DNA of 53,263 nt from positions 51,326-104,588 of the forward strand of contig NZ_JAAUOE010000007.1 of assembly GCF_017114915.1 (NCBI RefSeq). Reading direction: 5' to 3'. A program made the translations under genes and the position numbers. This stretch comes from Pseudomonas frederiksbergensis. GTDB lineage: Bacteria; Pseudomonadota; Gammaproteobacteria; Pseudomonadales; Pseudomonadaceae. The number at the start of each line of letters is the position of its first letter. Positions within the stretch are counted from its first letter, which is position 1. Positions 8,676-17,698 of this stretch are shown here, piece by piece. Below the pieces are notes generated by a model, which saw only the letters and a list, made by a program, of their open reading frames with translations, had not been told where the DNA came from and searched no databases.

Positions 8676-9593
8676 ATGGACAAACTGGGCGCGTTGAAAA
8701 TGTTCGTGGTCACGGCGCAGTTGGGCAGTTTCAGCCGCGCCGCCGAGCAACTGGGCAAGACTCCATCGGCCCTGACTAAAGCGGTCAATCACCTGGAGGC
8801 CGAGCTCGGCGCCCGGCTATTCGAACGCAGTACCCGGCGGATTCTGCTGACGGAAGTGGGGCGGCTTTACCTGGAAACCGCGCGTCAGGTGTTGCAACGG
8901 CTGGACGAGGCCGGCGAGGAAATCGAGCAGTTGCAGCACGGCCTGCGTGGCAATCTGAAAATCACCGCGCCACTGGCCTATGGGCAAGCCTTTCTCGATC
9001 AGGTGTGTGGCGGTTTTCTGGAGCAGTACCCACAGATCAATCTGCAAGTGGACCTGTGCGATGAGTTCGTCAATCTGCTGGAAAGCGGCTACGACCTGGC
9101 CCTGCGCGAAGGCCATGACGACTTGCCGGGGCTGATCGCCCGCGTCGTTGGCAGCAATCGCCTGGCGTTGTGTGGCAGCCCGGCCTATCTGGCGCGCAAG
9201 GGGTTGCCGGTCACCCCGCAAACCCTCGATGAACACGAGTGGTTGCTGTATCGCCACCCTCTGCTCAGCCGCGAATTCTGGTGGGCCGAGCGCGACGGGC
9301 AGCGCCTGAGCCTGCCGCAACCCCAGGCGCCACGGCTGCGCAGCGACAATTACGACTTGCTGCTGGCCAATGCGCTGGCCGGGCGTGGGTTGCTGCACAC
9401 GCCGCTGTGGAGTGCTGCGCCGTATCTGGCCGACGGTCGACTGGTGCGGGTGATGGCGGACTACGACATCGATCCCGACAGCTTTGGCCCGCACATTCTG
9501 GCGGTATACCCGAGCCATCGGCGAGCGACCGCCAAAGTCGTGGCTTTTATCGATTACATCGCCGGGTTTCTAACCTCTCGCGGGTTGAGCTGA
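8676..9593 (+). CDS. LysR family transcriptional regulator
   Basis: A 305-residue LysR protein. Residues 1-62 form the winged HTH (LGALKMFVVTAQLGSFSRAAEQLGKTPSALTKAVNHLEAELG), and residues ~90-300 form the substrate-binding domain typical of the large group resembling CrgA/DmlR. The ATG at 8676 starts at the usual LysR N-terminus; the open frame upstream is antisense to the amidohydrolase. The intergenic space shared with the divergent amidohydrolase contains the small inverted repeat CTGCT-N7-AGCAG, a possible binding site. The lexA2 promoter begins right after its stop. Confidence 0.93.
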   Translation: MDKLGALKMFVVTAQLGSFSRAAEQLGKTPSALTKAVNHLEAELGARLFERSTRRILLTEVGRLYLETARQVLQRLDEAGEEIEQLQHGLRGNLKITAPLAYGQAFLDQVCGGFLEQYPQINLQVDLCDEFVNLLESGYDLALREGHDDLPGLIARVVGSNRLALCGSPAYLARKGLPVTPQTLDEHEWLLYRHPLLSREFWWAERDGQRLSLPQPQAPRLRSDNYDLLLANALAGRGLLHTPLWSAAPYLADGRLVRVMADYDIDPDSFGPHILAVYPSHRRATAKVVAFIDYIAGFLTSRGLS

Positions 9594-9603
9594 CTGGCGG
9601 TCC

Positions 9604-9632
9604 TTGCCAGGAAAAAGCCGAAAGAGTACAAA
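9604..9632 (+). promoter_or_regulatory. Sigma70-type promoter of the lexA2-imuA-imuB-dnaE2 operon
   Basis: TTGCCA at 9604-9609 and TACAAA at 9627-9632 are separated by exactly 17 bases, a close match to -35/-10 consensus. The predicted transcript start, about seven bases after the -10 box, falls at 9639-9641, on or beside the lexA2 ATG at 9641. Confidence 0.7.
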
Positions 9633-9639
9633 TGTACTC
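9624..9639. promoter_or_regulatory. LexA2 operator (SOS-like box)
   Basis: GAGTACAAATGTACTC is a perfect palindrome with 6-base arms and a 4-base centre. It fits the AGTAC-N4-GTGCT type of site reported for the second LexA of Pseudomonas putida, not the CTGT-N8-ACAG box of LexA1. It covers the -10 box of the operon promoter, so binding would block RNA polymerase, and it implies autoregulation. Confidence 0.85.
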
Positions 9640-9640
9640 C

Positions 9641-10249
9641 ATGACGACTTTAACTCCCCGCCGTACCGCCATCCTGACCTTCATCCGCGATCGCATCGCC
9701 GAACATGGTCAGCCCCCGAGCCTCGCTGAAATCAGCGAGGCCTTTGGTTTCGCCTCCCGTAGCGTGGCGCGCAAGCATGTGTTGGCGCTGACCGAGGCGG
9801 GTTTCATTGAGGTCAATGCGCATCAGGCGCGCGGCATCCGCTTGTTGAACCAGCCGCCGCGGCCCGAATTGCTGGACGTTCCGGTACTCGGTCGCGTGGC
9901 GGCCGGTGCGCCGATCGGGGCCGATGCCGAGGTCCACAGCCGTTTGCTGCTTGATCCGTCGATCTTCTCGCGGGTGCCGGATTACCTGCTGCGGGTCCAG
10001 GGCGATTCGATGATCGAGGACGGCATTCTCGACGGCGATCTGGTGGGCGTGCGGCGCAATCCTGAAGCGCTCAACGGCCAGATCGTGGTGGCACGGCTCG
10101 ACGGCGAAGTCACCATCAAACGTTTCGAGCGGGTCGGCGAGGCTGTTCGTCTGTTACCGCGCAATCCGGCTTACCAGCCGATCATTGTTCGAGCCGATCA
10201 GGACCTGGCCATCGAAGGCGTGTTCTGCGGCCTGGTGAGGCAAGGGTGA
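9641..10249 (+). CDS. lexA2: LexA2, second LexA-type SOS repressor
   Basis: A 202-residue LexA/S24 protein. Residues 1-65 are the winged HTH (MTTLTPRRTAILTFIRDR aligns end to end with the start of E. coli LexA). Self-cleavage site Ala88-Gly89 in 'GRVAAGAP'; catalytic Ser123 in 'VQGDSM' and Lys160 in 'VTIKRF'. It should repress the mutagenesis operon until RecA triggers self-cleavage. An upstream in-frame ATG at 9632 lies inside the operator and before the predicted transcript start, so 9641 is chosen; the mRNA may be leaderless. Its stop overlaps the imuA start by one base. Confidence 0.93.
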   Translation: MTTLTPRRTAILTFIRDRIAEHGQPPSLAEISEAFGFASRSVARKHVLALTEAGFIEVNAHQARGIRLLNQPPRPELLDVPVLGRVAAGAPIGADAEVHSRLLLDPSIFSRVPDYLLRVQGDSMIEDGILDGDLVGVRRNPEALNGQIVVARLDGEVTIKRFERVGEAVRLLPRNPAYQPIIVRADQDLAIEGVFCGLVRQG

Positions 10250-10866
10250 TGGGCGCCGTCGTTGCGTTGGATACGCTGTTCAATGGCGGCCAGGTCTGGA
10301 AGGGCCGGCCTGCACCCCCGACCGTCAGCCCGCAACCCACGGGGCATGCGGCGCTGGATGCGGCATTGCCGAGTGGTGGCTGGCCGGAAGCGGCGCTGAG
10401 TGAAATCCTCCTGGCCGGGCAAGGCGTGGGTGAGTTGCAACTGGTGTGGCCGACGCTGGCACGGTTGTCGGCGGCGGGCGAGCGCATCGTGCTGGTGGCG
10501 CCGCCTTACGTGCCGTATCCCCAGGCCTGGCAGAACGCCGGGGTCGATCTGCGGCAACTGTCGATCATCCAGGCCAGCGAGCGCGATGCGCTGTGGGCGG
10601 CGGAACAATGCCTGCGTTCGGGCAGTTGCGGGGCGGTGTTGTGCTGGCCGCACAAGGCCGATGACCGGGCGTTGCGACGTTTGCAGGTGGCGGCCGAAAC
10701 CGGACAGACCCTGGCATTCGCCTATCGCTCGCTCAGTGAAGCCATCAACCCGTCGCCAGCGGCCCTGCGCATCGCCATCGATGCCAAACCGGCTCAGTTG
10801 CGGGTGCTCAAGTGCCGAGGTGGGCTGGCCCGTTCGGCGCCGATTGCCTTTGCCGTGGGGCATTGA
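10249..10866 (+). CDS. imuA: ImuA (SulA/RecA-like component of the mutasome)
   Basis: A 205-residue ImuA protein with the RecA-like fold but no intact Walker A lysine ('GWPEAALSEILLAGQGVGELQLVWPTLARL' occupies the position). ImuA is needed for damage-induced mutagenesis with ImuB and DnaE2 and contacts RecA and ImuB in systems where it has been studied. The ATG overlaps the lexA2 stop (TGATG), so translation is coupled, and seven bases separate its stop from imuB. Confidence 0.9.
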   Translation: MGAVVALDTLFNGGQVWKGRPAPPTVSPQPTGHAALDAALPSGGWPEAALSEILLAGQGVGELQLVWPTLARLSAAGERIVLVAPPYVPYPQAWQNAGVDLRQLSIIQASERDALWAAEQCLRSGSCGAVLCWPHKADDRALRRLQVAAETGQTLAFAYRSLSEAINPSPAALRIAIDAKPAQLRVLKCRGGLARSAPIAFAVGH

Positions 10867-10873
10867 GGTTGCC

Positions 10874-12289
10874 ATGCGCTGGGTGTGCATTGTCTTCCCG
10901 CAATTGGCGCTGGATGCGGTATTGCGTCAGCGCCCCGACCCCGACGAGCCGCTGGCGTTGCTGACCGGTCCGGCCCAGCGGCGGGTGCTGCAGGCGGTCA
11001 ACGGTTCGGCGCGGGCGCTGGGCTTGCGGCCCGGTCAGTCGATGACCGCCGCCCAGGCCCTGAGCAAAGGGTTCGTCACCGCTGAATACGATGCGGCCGA
11101 GATCGAACATTGGCAGCAGTTCCTGGCCGCCTGGGCCTATCGGTTCAGTTCCCAGGTCAGCGTGCATTACCCCCGGGCCGTGGTGTTTGAAATCGAATCC
11201 AGCCTGGGCTTGTTCGGGCCCTGGCCGCAGTTCGAAGCACGGTTGCGCGCCGAACTCGGCGAGCTGGGGTTTCGTCACCGGATTGTCGCCGCGCCCAACC
11301 CGGTGGCGGCGCGGGTGCTGGCCAACGTTTATGACGGTCTGGTGGTGCCGGACAATAACGCCTTGCAGCATCACCTGGGGCAACTGCCCATCGACCGGAT
11401 CGCCCTGGAGCCCAGCGTTGCCACGGCGTTATCGCGCATGGGGCTGCGCACCTTGAGTCAGGTGCAGGCGTTGCCCCGGCATAGCCTGGCCCGGCGTTTC
11501 GAGGCCCAGGTGCTCAAACATCTGGACAGCCTGTTCGGCGAGCGGCGGCTGGCGCTGGCGTTTTACCTGCCGCCGGATCGTTTCGATGTGCGCATCGAGC
11601 TCAACTTCGATGTGCAATCCCATCAGGCGTTGTTGTTTCCTTTAAGACGATTGACCGGTGATCTGTCGGCGTTCCTCTGCGGACGAGACAGCGGTGTGCA
11701 GCGTTTCGACTTGCACCTGGAACATGCCGGCTTGCCGGACACCGTGATCAAGGTCGGTCTGCTCAGCGCCGAGCGCGACCCGGCGATGCTGTTCGAGCTG
11801 GCCCGGGGGCGGCTGGAGCAGGTTCAGGTCGAAGCCCCTGTGCGCGGTTTTCGTCTGCGCGCTGAAGATCTGCCGGCCTTCGTGCCCCAGCGTCAGGAGT
11901 TGTTCGATGATCGTCCACAACAGTCCTTGCCCTGGGAGCAACTGCGTGAACGCTTGCGCGCACGGTTGGGGGATGACGCGGTGCAGGGCCTGCGCTTCCA
12001 GGCCGATCACCGGCCGGAATGCGCGTGGCAGACCACTGTCGACAGTCAGGCCTGCGGGGGGCTGCCTGCCGTGCAACGTCCGGGCTGGTTGCTGACTGAA
12101 CCGCAGGCGGTACACGAAGGCTCGACGCGCATCCTCATGGGGCCGGAGCGCATCGAGTCCGGCTGGTGGGACGGCGACGACGTGCGCCGCGATTACTACC
12201 TGATCGAAACCCGTTCCGGTCAGCAGGGCTGGGCCTATCGGGCGGTGGGCGAAGACGGCCCGTTGTGGCTGCAGGGCTGGTTCGCATGA
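10874..12289 (+). CDS. imuB: ImuB, Y-family polymerase-like mutasome scaffold
   Basis: A 471-residue Y-family homologue. The positions of the catalytic acids are not conserved: the N-terminal DxD region reads '[16 protein letters not shown]' and the SxDE region reads '[12 protein letters not shown]'. It is therefore a non-catalytic scaffold, as is usual for ImuB. A short 'QRQELFDD' stretch near residue 340 may be the beta-clamp binding motif. ImuB brings DnaE2 to stalled forks. The start at 10874 follows a GAGG site, and the stop overlaps dnaE2 (ATGA). Confidence 0.92.
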   Translation: MRWVCIVFPQLALDAVLRQRPDPDEPLALLTGPAQRRVLQAVNGSARALGLRPGQSMTAAQALSKGFVTAEYDAAEIEHWQQFLAAWAYRFSSQVSVHYPRAVVFEIESSLGLFGPWPQFEARLRAELGELGFRHRIVAAPNPVAARVLANVYDGLVVPDNNALQHHLGQLPIDRIALEPSVATALSRMGLRTLSQVQALPRHSLARRFEAQVLKHLDSLFGERRLALAFYLPPDRFDVRIELNFDVQSHQALLFPLRRLTGDLSAFLCGRDSGVQRFDLHLEHAGLPDTVIKVGLLSAERDPAMLFELARGRLEQVQVEAPVRGFRLRAEDLPAFVPQRQELFDDRPQQSLPWEQLRERLRARLGDDAVQGLRFQADHRPECAWQTTVDSQACGGLPAVQRPGWLLTEPQAVHEGSTRILMGPERIESGWWDGDDVRRDYYLIETRSGQQGWAYRAVGEDGPLWLQGWFA

Positions 12290-15200
12290 GCGTCGACTAT
12301 GCCGAACTGCACTGCCTGTCGAACTTCAGTTTTCAGCGCGGTGCTTCCAGTGCGCTTGAGCTTTTTCAAAGGGCGAAAAAGCAGGGCTATCAGGCGCTGG
12401 CGATCACTGACGAATGCACCCTGGCGGGTATCGTCCGTGCCTGGCAGGCGGCCAAGTCCGTGGAGCTGCCGCTGATCATCGGCAGCGAAATACGCATTGA
12501 AGGCGGCCCGAAACTGGTGCTGCTGGTGGAAAATATCGAGGGTTACCAGACCCTGTGCCGACTGATTACCCGCGCCAGACGCCGCACGCAGAAAGGTCAG
12601 TATCAGGTGTTGCGGGAGGATTTCAGCGAGCCATTGCCGGGGCTGTTGGCATTGTGGGCGCCAGACACAGTCGATGATTTTGCGCAGGGCCACTGGCTGA
12701 AGCAGACCTTCGCCGAGCGCCTGTGGCTGAGCGTTCAGTTACATCGCGGGCAGGACGACACCCGGCAACTGGCGGCGCTGCTGACCCTGGCGCGGGAGCT
12801 GCGGATCCCGGCGGTGGCCAGCGGCGATGTGCACATGCACGCCCGGGGCCGGCGCGCCTTGCAGGACACCATGACCGCGATCCGCCATCACCTGCCGGTG
12901 GCCGAGGCCGGGTTGCGTCTGCACCCCAATGGCGAGCGGCATTTGCGCAGCCTCGACGACTTGCGCGATCTCTACCCGCAGGCGCTGCTCGACGAGACGC
13001 TGAGCATTGCCCGACGCTGCAGCTTCGACCTCGGTCAGTTGCGTTATCAATATCCACGGGAACTGGTGCCCGACGGTCACACGCCCACGTCCTGGTTGCG
13101 GGTGCTGGCAGAAAAGGGGATTCGCTGGCGCTGGGAAAAAAGCCCCAAGGCCGAGGTGTTGGCGCAGATCGACAAGGAACTGGAGCTGATTGCCGAGCTG
13201 GGGTACGAGAGTTATTTCCTGACGGTTCACGACATTGTGAATTACGCCCGCCAGCAACACATTCTCTGTCAGGGGCGCGGTTCTGCCGCCAACTCGGCGG
13301 TGTGCTTCGTGCTGGGAATCACGGAGATCGACCCGGATCGCAGCACGCTGCTGTTCGAGCGTTTTCTCTCCAAAGAGCGCAACGAACCGCCGGACATCGA
13401 CGTGGATTTCGAGCACGAGCGGCGCGAAGAAGTCCTGCAATATGTGTTTCAGCGTTATGGCCGGGCCCGTGCGGCGCTGACGGCGGTGGTCAGCACTTAC
13501 CACGGTGCCGGCGCAGTACGGGACGTGGCCAAGGCGTTGGGGTTGCCGCCGGATCAGGTCAACGCCCTGGCCGACTGTTGCGGCCACTGGAGTAATCAGG
13601 CGCCGCCCGTCGAGCGTCTGCGTGAGGGTGGTTTCGACCCCGATAGCCCGGTGTTGCGCCGAGTGCTGAGCCTGACCCAACAGCTGATCGGTTTTCCCCG
13701 GCACCTGTCCCAGCACCCTGGCGGTTTCGTGATTTCCGAGCAGCCCCTGAACAGCCTGGTGCCGGTGGAAAACGCCGCCATGGCCGAGCGCACCATTATT
13801 CAGTGGGACAAGGACGATCTGGATGCGGTCGGGCTGCTCAAGGTCGATATTCTGGCGCTGGGCATGCTCAGCGCGATTCGTCGTTGTTTCGATCTGCTGC
13901 GTCGGCACCGGGGCCGTGATCTGAGCCTGGCGACGGTGCCGGCCGAAGACCCGCAAACCTACGAGATGATTGGCCATGCGGACACCATCGGGGTATTCCA
14001 GATCGAGTCCCGGGCACAGATGTCGATGCTGCCCAGGCTCAAGCCCAAGAACTTCTACGATCTGGTGATCGAGGTGGCGATCGTTCGTCCGGGGCCGATT
14101 CAGGGCGGGATGGTGCATCCCTACCTGCGGCGGCGTAAGGGCGAAGAGGAGGTGAAATACCCGTCGAAAGAACTTGAAGCGGTGCTCAAACGTACGCTGG
14201 GCGTGCCGCTATTCCAGGAACAGGTGATGCAGATCGCGATTGTCGCCGCCGACTACAGCCCCGGCGAGGCCGATCAATTGCGCCGCTCCATGGCGGCCTG
14301 GAAGCGCCATGGCGGGCTGGAACCGCACAAGGAACGTCTGGCGGACGGGATGAAGAAAAACGGCTACACGGCGGAGTTCGCCGCGCAGATCTTCGAGCAG
14401 ATCAAAGGCTTCGGCGACTACGGTTTTCCCGAATCCCACGCCGCCAGTTTCGCCTTGCTGACCTACGCCAGTTGCTGGTTGAAATGCCACGAGCCGGCGG
14501 CTTTCGCCTGTGCGCTGATCAACAGCTGGCCCATGGGTTTCTACAGCCCGGACCAGATTCTCCAGGATGCCCGCCGCCATCATTTGCAAATTCGCCCCGT
14601 GGATGTGCGGGCCAGTGACTGGGATTGCAGCCTGGAACCGGTCACCGGCGCGCAGCCGGCCATCCGCATGGGGTTGCGGATGATCAAGGGCTTTCGCGAA
14701 GACGATGCCCGGCGCATCGAGATGGCAAGGTCGAAAGGGGCGTTTGCCGACATCGCCGACCTTGGCGAACGGGCACGACTCGATGCTCGCGCCCAAGAGC
14801 AACTGGCCGATGCCGGTGCGCTGCGCGGGCTGGCCGGCGACCGGCATCGGGCGCGCTGGGAGGTGGCGGGGGTGCAGAAACAACTCGGCTTGTTTGCCGG
14901 TCTGCCGAGTCAGGAAGAGCCGGCGGTGTCTCTGCCCAAACCCACCGTGGGCGAAGACCTGCAAGCCGATTACGCCAGTGTCGGCACCACCCTCGGCCCG
15001 CATCCGCTGGCGTTGCTGCGGGGGGAGCTCAAGGCCCGGCGTTGTCGCAGCTCCAGGGAATTGCTGGCGGTCGAGCATGGGCGTCCGATTAGCGTCGCCG
15101 GGCTGGTCACCGGTCGGCAGCGTCCGGGCACCGCCAGCGGCGTGACCTTCGTGACCCTTGAAGACGAGTTCGGCAACGTCAACGTGGTGGTCTGGCGCGA

Positions 15201-15363
15201 CCTGGCCGACCGGCAACGGCAGGTACTGGTCGGCTCGCAATTGCTCAAGGTTGATGGGCGCTGGGAAAAGGAAGGTGAGGTGCGGCACCTGATTGCCGGA
15301 CGCTTGAGCGACCTGAGTTCATTGCTCGACGGCATTCATGTGCGCAGCCGGGATTTCCGCTGA
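12286..15363 (+). CDS. dnaE2: Error-prone DNA polymerase DnaE2
   Basis: A 1025-residue C-family polymerase, slightly shorter than DnaE1. It has an N-terminal PHP domain ([21 protein letters not shown]), palm domain with the catalytic pair in 'PPDIDVDF' (Asp370, Asp372) and a further acid in 'KVDILALGM', tandem HhH region, and a C-terminal OB fold ('[36 protein letters not shown]'). It performs mutagenic translesion synthesis with ImuA and ImuB. Its ATG overlaps the imuB stop by four bases, so it is translationally coupled and under the lexA2 promoter. Confidence 0.96.
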   Translation: MSVDYAELHCLSNFSFQRGASSALELFQRAKKQGYQALAITDECTLAGIVRAWQAAKSVELPLIIGSEIRIEGGPKLVLLVENIEGYQTLCRLITRARRRTQKGQYQVLREDFSEPLPGLLALWAPDTVDDFAQGHWLKQTFAERLWLSVQLHRGQDDTRQLAALLTLARELRIPAVASGDVHMHARGRRALQDTMTAIRHHLPVAEAGLRLHPNGERHLRSLDDLRDLYPQALLDETLSIARRCSFDLGQLRYQYPRELVPDGHTPTSWLRVLAEKGIRWRWEKSPKAEVLAQIDKELELIAELGYESYFLTVHDIVNYARQQHILCQGRGSAANSAVCFVLGITEIDPDRSTLLFERFLSKERNEPPDIDVDFEHERREEVLQYVFQRYGRARAALTAVVSTYHGAGAVRDVAKALGLPPDQVNALADCCGHWSNQAPPVERLREGGFDPDSPVLRRVLSLTQQLIGFPRHLSQHPGGFVISEQPLNSLVPVENAAMAERTIIQWDKDDLDAVGLLKVDILALGMLSAIRRCFDLLRRHRGRDLSLATVPAEDPQTYEMIGHADTIGVFQIESRAQMSMLPRLKPKNFYDLVIEVAIVRPGPIQGGMVHPYLRRRKGEEEVKYPSKELEAVLKRTLGVPLFQEQVMQIAIVAADYSPGEADQLRRSMAAWKRHGGLEPHKERLADGMKKNGYTAEFAAQIFEQIKGFGDYGFPESHAASFALLTYASCWLKCHEPAAFACALINSWPMGFYSPDQILQDARRHHLQIRPVDVRASDWDCSLEPVTGAQPAIRMGLRMIKGFREDDARRIEMARSKGAFADIADLGERARLDARAQEQLADAGALRGLAGDRHRARWEVAGVQKQLGLFAGLPSQEEPAVSLPKPTVGEDLQADYASVGTTLGPHPLALLRGELKARRCRSSRELLAVEHGRPISVAGLVTGRQRPGTASGVTFVTLEDEFGNVNVVVWRDLADRQRQVLVGSQLLKVDGRWEKEGEVRHLIAGRLSDLSSLLDGIHVRSRDFR

Positions 15364-15372
15364 GCCTGCGAC

Positions 15373-15957
15373 ATGCGTCACCCGCGCAGGAAGCAATCAC
15401 GTTCGCCGAAATACGGCCAGGGCACCGGCCTGGGGTTGAGCATGGTGTTCGGTTTCGTCAAACAGAGCGGTGGGCATATCGAGATCGCAAGCGTCGTCGG
15501 GCAAGGCACCCGGGTGCAGCTGTATTTCCCTCGCAGTTTGCGCCCGTTGCCCAGTGAAACAACGCGCCATGCTCCGCAGCACCGGGGCGGGCATGAAACC
15601 ATTCTGGTGGTCGAGGACAACGAAGCGGTACGTTGCTCGGCGGTGGACTTGTTGTGTGAAGAGGGCTATCAGGTCCTGACCGCGGCCAACGGTGACCTGG
15701 CGATGCAGATGTTGCTGGACGGCGCGACAGTGGACCTGATCTTCACCGACGTGGTCATGCCCGGCCTGATCAAAAGCTCGGACCTGGCCGCCTGGGCCAA
15801 GGTGCAGAATCCTCCGGTGGCGGTGCTGTTTACCTCCGGCCACACCCGCGACATTATTTCGCGCGATCACCAACTCAGCCCCGACACTTATCTGCTGAGC
15901 AAACCTTATGGCCCGCAAGCGCTGACACGGATGGTGCGCACGGTGCTTGGTGGCTGA
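15373..15957 (+). pseudogene. C-terminal remnant of a hybrid sensor histidine kinase (ATPase end plus receiver)
   Basis: The 194-codon frame opens in the middle of a kinase: residues ~15-55 are only the G2 box and final strands of the HATPase domain (GQGTGLGLSMVFGFVKQSGGHI). A complete receiver domain follows (VVEDN acids, phospho-acceptor Asp in 'IFTDVVMPG', 'FTSGHT', Lys in 'LLSKPY'). There is no sensor, DHp or N-box sequence, and dnaE2 ends ten bases upstream, so the front was lost, probably by deletion. If translated it would be a free-standing receiver with a non-functional ATPase fragment. Confidence 0.75.
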
Positions 15958-16132
15958 ATCAAGGGTGGTTTCATGGGCGCTCGGCAAAGGTTTGATCGCG
16001 TTTGCGACAGGACGACGAACGGGCACCGCTGGTCTGATAGACGGTCGACAGAACCGGGTAAGCGAGGCCATTCTGATAATTGGCGAACGCCATCGATCAC
16101 GTTTGCCACCGATTAACAAACGGAGGTGTTCC

Positions 16133-16375
16133 ATGCCGGTGACCCATGACCTTTATCAGGACTTGCGCTGCACGAAGGAAGAGATCCAGCAAAAACGCAC
16201 CAAGGATCCGTTACTGGATTCACTGCTCAACAAGTACTCCCAGGCGGACGCGGAGGTGGTGAAGGCCGAGTCCGCACAATCGGATGCGCCCAGCGATGAG
16301 GCACTGAAGAAGCTCAAGGAGAAGCGCGTACAGGTCAAGAACAAGATCGTTGAGCGACTTCAGACGCCGTCCTGA
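16133..16375 (+). CDS. DUF465/YdcH family small protein
   Basis: An 80-residue, highly charged, mostly helical protein (LYQDLRCTKEEIQQKRTKDPLLDSLLNKY, then a coil ending 'LKKLKEKRVQVKNKIVERL'), matching the DUF465/YdcH family of small coiled-coil proteins of unknown function. GGAGG six bases before the ATG at 16133 fixes the start. It stands alone; the 231 bases after it contain only a 9-bp inverted repeat (GGCACCTCG at 16434-16442 and its complement at 16474-16482) and no gene that I can support. Confidence 0.85.
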   Translation: MPVTHDLYQDLRCTKEEIQQKRTKDPLLDSLLNKYSQADAEVVKAESAQSDAPSDEALKKLKEKRVQVKNKIVERLQTPS

Positions 16376-16606
16376 ACGCTATGCAGAATCACCGACGACC
16401 GGTGACTGAAAAATTGGAACGGGGATCAATACCGGCACCTCGAACGATCAGAGTCCGACTTTACGGCTCCATGCGAGGTGCCCCATGCCCCGATCCAGCC
16501 TTTCCCCGTAAAGAAAAGTACCGCAGGCTTCGCCAGCCGCTACAAGAACTGATATTCAACATTGATGTTGACTGGCATGGCGTCATTCACGAACAGTTGG
16601 TCACCG

Positions 16607-17698
16607 TTACTTCTGCAATGCCGTGCTCAACGGTAACCGCGCCATGTGCCGCGCTTTCAGCGACCCCAGATACAGCCAGTCCCCATACTCGCGCACGGTG
16701 GTAATGGGGGAGTAGTTGCCGCTGCTGGCGTCTTGCAGGTTGGCAATCACTTTACCGTCGAGGTCCAGGCCGAGGGCGAAGGCGCGCTTCTCCACCGGCT
16801 TGGGCAGCACTGTCATCGCCCGCACAATCATTTTGCGTACCAGGGGATAGGGCGCCGTGGCGTCGAGCAAGGCATTGCGCGGTGTATACAGCGCCACCCA
16901 GAAACGGTCGCGGCCATTGAACGCCAGGTTGTCCGGCAGCCCTGGCAAATTGTCGATGAACAGGTCGTGGGTGCCGGTTTTCGGCCCGGTCAGCCAATAG
17001 CGGCTGATGCGATAAGCACCGGTTTCATTGACCAGCACAAACGCATCGTCAGGCCCCAGGGTCACGCCGTTGGCGAACTCCAGCTTGTCCATCAGAACCG
17101 CCGTTTTGCCGGTCTGGAAGTCATAACGCAGCAAGCGGCCGTCGCCACCGTGTTCGATGATCGCCTCGCCATCCATGCCATACCCCCAACGGCTGGAAGC
17201 ATCGCTGAAATAGGCATAATGCCCGGACTTGTCGATGGTCACGTCATTGGTAAAACCCAAGGGTACGTTGTTGGCCGTGGTGCTCAATGCAATCAACCGG
17301 CCCTGGGCGTCGAGCGACAGTAAACCCTTGATCCCGTCGGCGATCACCAGCAAACCATTAGGATGCCGCGCCAGGCCCAACGGTCTGCCGCCGGTATCGG
17401 CCAGCACCTTGGTGGTTTTGCCGTCGAGGCTGCTGCGAACCAACCGACCGTCATGCAGACCGGTGATCAGGACGTTTTCTTCCAGCAGCAACGCCTCCGG
17501 GCCGTCGATGTCAGCGGCGCCGACACGCTCCACGCCTTTGAGTCGCTGATTGGCGGCGTAGATGCCATCGACGAGGGAGGGCGCCGTCGGCGGTGTCCAG
17601 GCTACCGGTTGAACCTTGGTCGGTAATAACAACAGCAAGGCGCCAATCACAATGATCAGCAGCAACAACGCATGCCGGAACTTGAGGGCTCTTTTCAC
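16607..17698 (-). CDS. SMP-30/strictosidine-synthase-like beta-propeller protein, membrane-anchored
   Basis: A 363-residue protein with an N-terminal membrane anchor (residues ~9-28, 'ALLLLIIVIGALLLLLP') and a six-bladed propeller of the SMP-30/gluconolactonase/strictosidine-synthase group ('GPEALLLEENVLITGLHDGRLVR', 'GRPLGLARHPNGLLVIAD', 'FTNDVTIDKSGHYAYFSD'). Relatives are lactonases or arylesterases; the substrate here is unknown. It starts with GTG at 17698, overlapping the stop of the upstream hydroxylase gene by four bases, so the two are translationally coupled. It would act on the periplasmic face if the anchor is oriented as usual. Confidence 0.85.
   Translation of the reverse strand: MKRALKFRHALLLLIIVIGALLLLLPTKVQPVAWTPPTAPSLVDGIYAANQRLKGVERVGAADIDGPEALLLEENVLITGLHDGRLVRSSLDGKTTKVLADTGGRPLGLARHPNGLLVIADGIKGLLSLDAQGRLIALSTTANNVPLGFTNDVTIDKSGHYAYFSDASSRWGYGMDGEAIIEHGGDGRLLRYDFQTGKTAVLMDKLEFANGVTLGPDDAFVLVNETGAYRISRYWLTGPKTGTHDLFIDNLPGLPDNLAFNGRDRFWVALYTPRNALLDATAPYPLVRKMIVRAMTVLPKPVEKRAFALGLDLDGKVIANLQDASSGNYSPITTVREYGDWLYLGSLKARHMARLPLSTALQK

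Noticed and set aside
9632..9640. Alternative lexA2 start at ATG 9632
   Set aside because: It lies within the operator and upstream of the predicted transcript start, and the extra three residues are not part of the usual LexA N-terminus.
16376..16606. Possible small gene or regulatory RNA between the DUF465 gene and the SMP-30 gene
   Set aside because: The open frame from 16381 has no ribosome site or recognisable product; only a weak 9-bp inverted repeat with a 31-base loop is visible.
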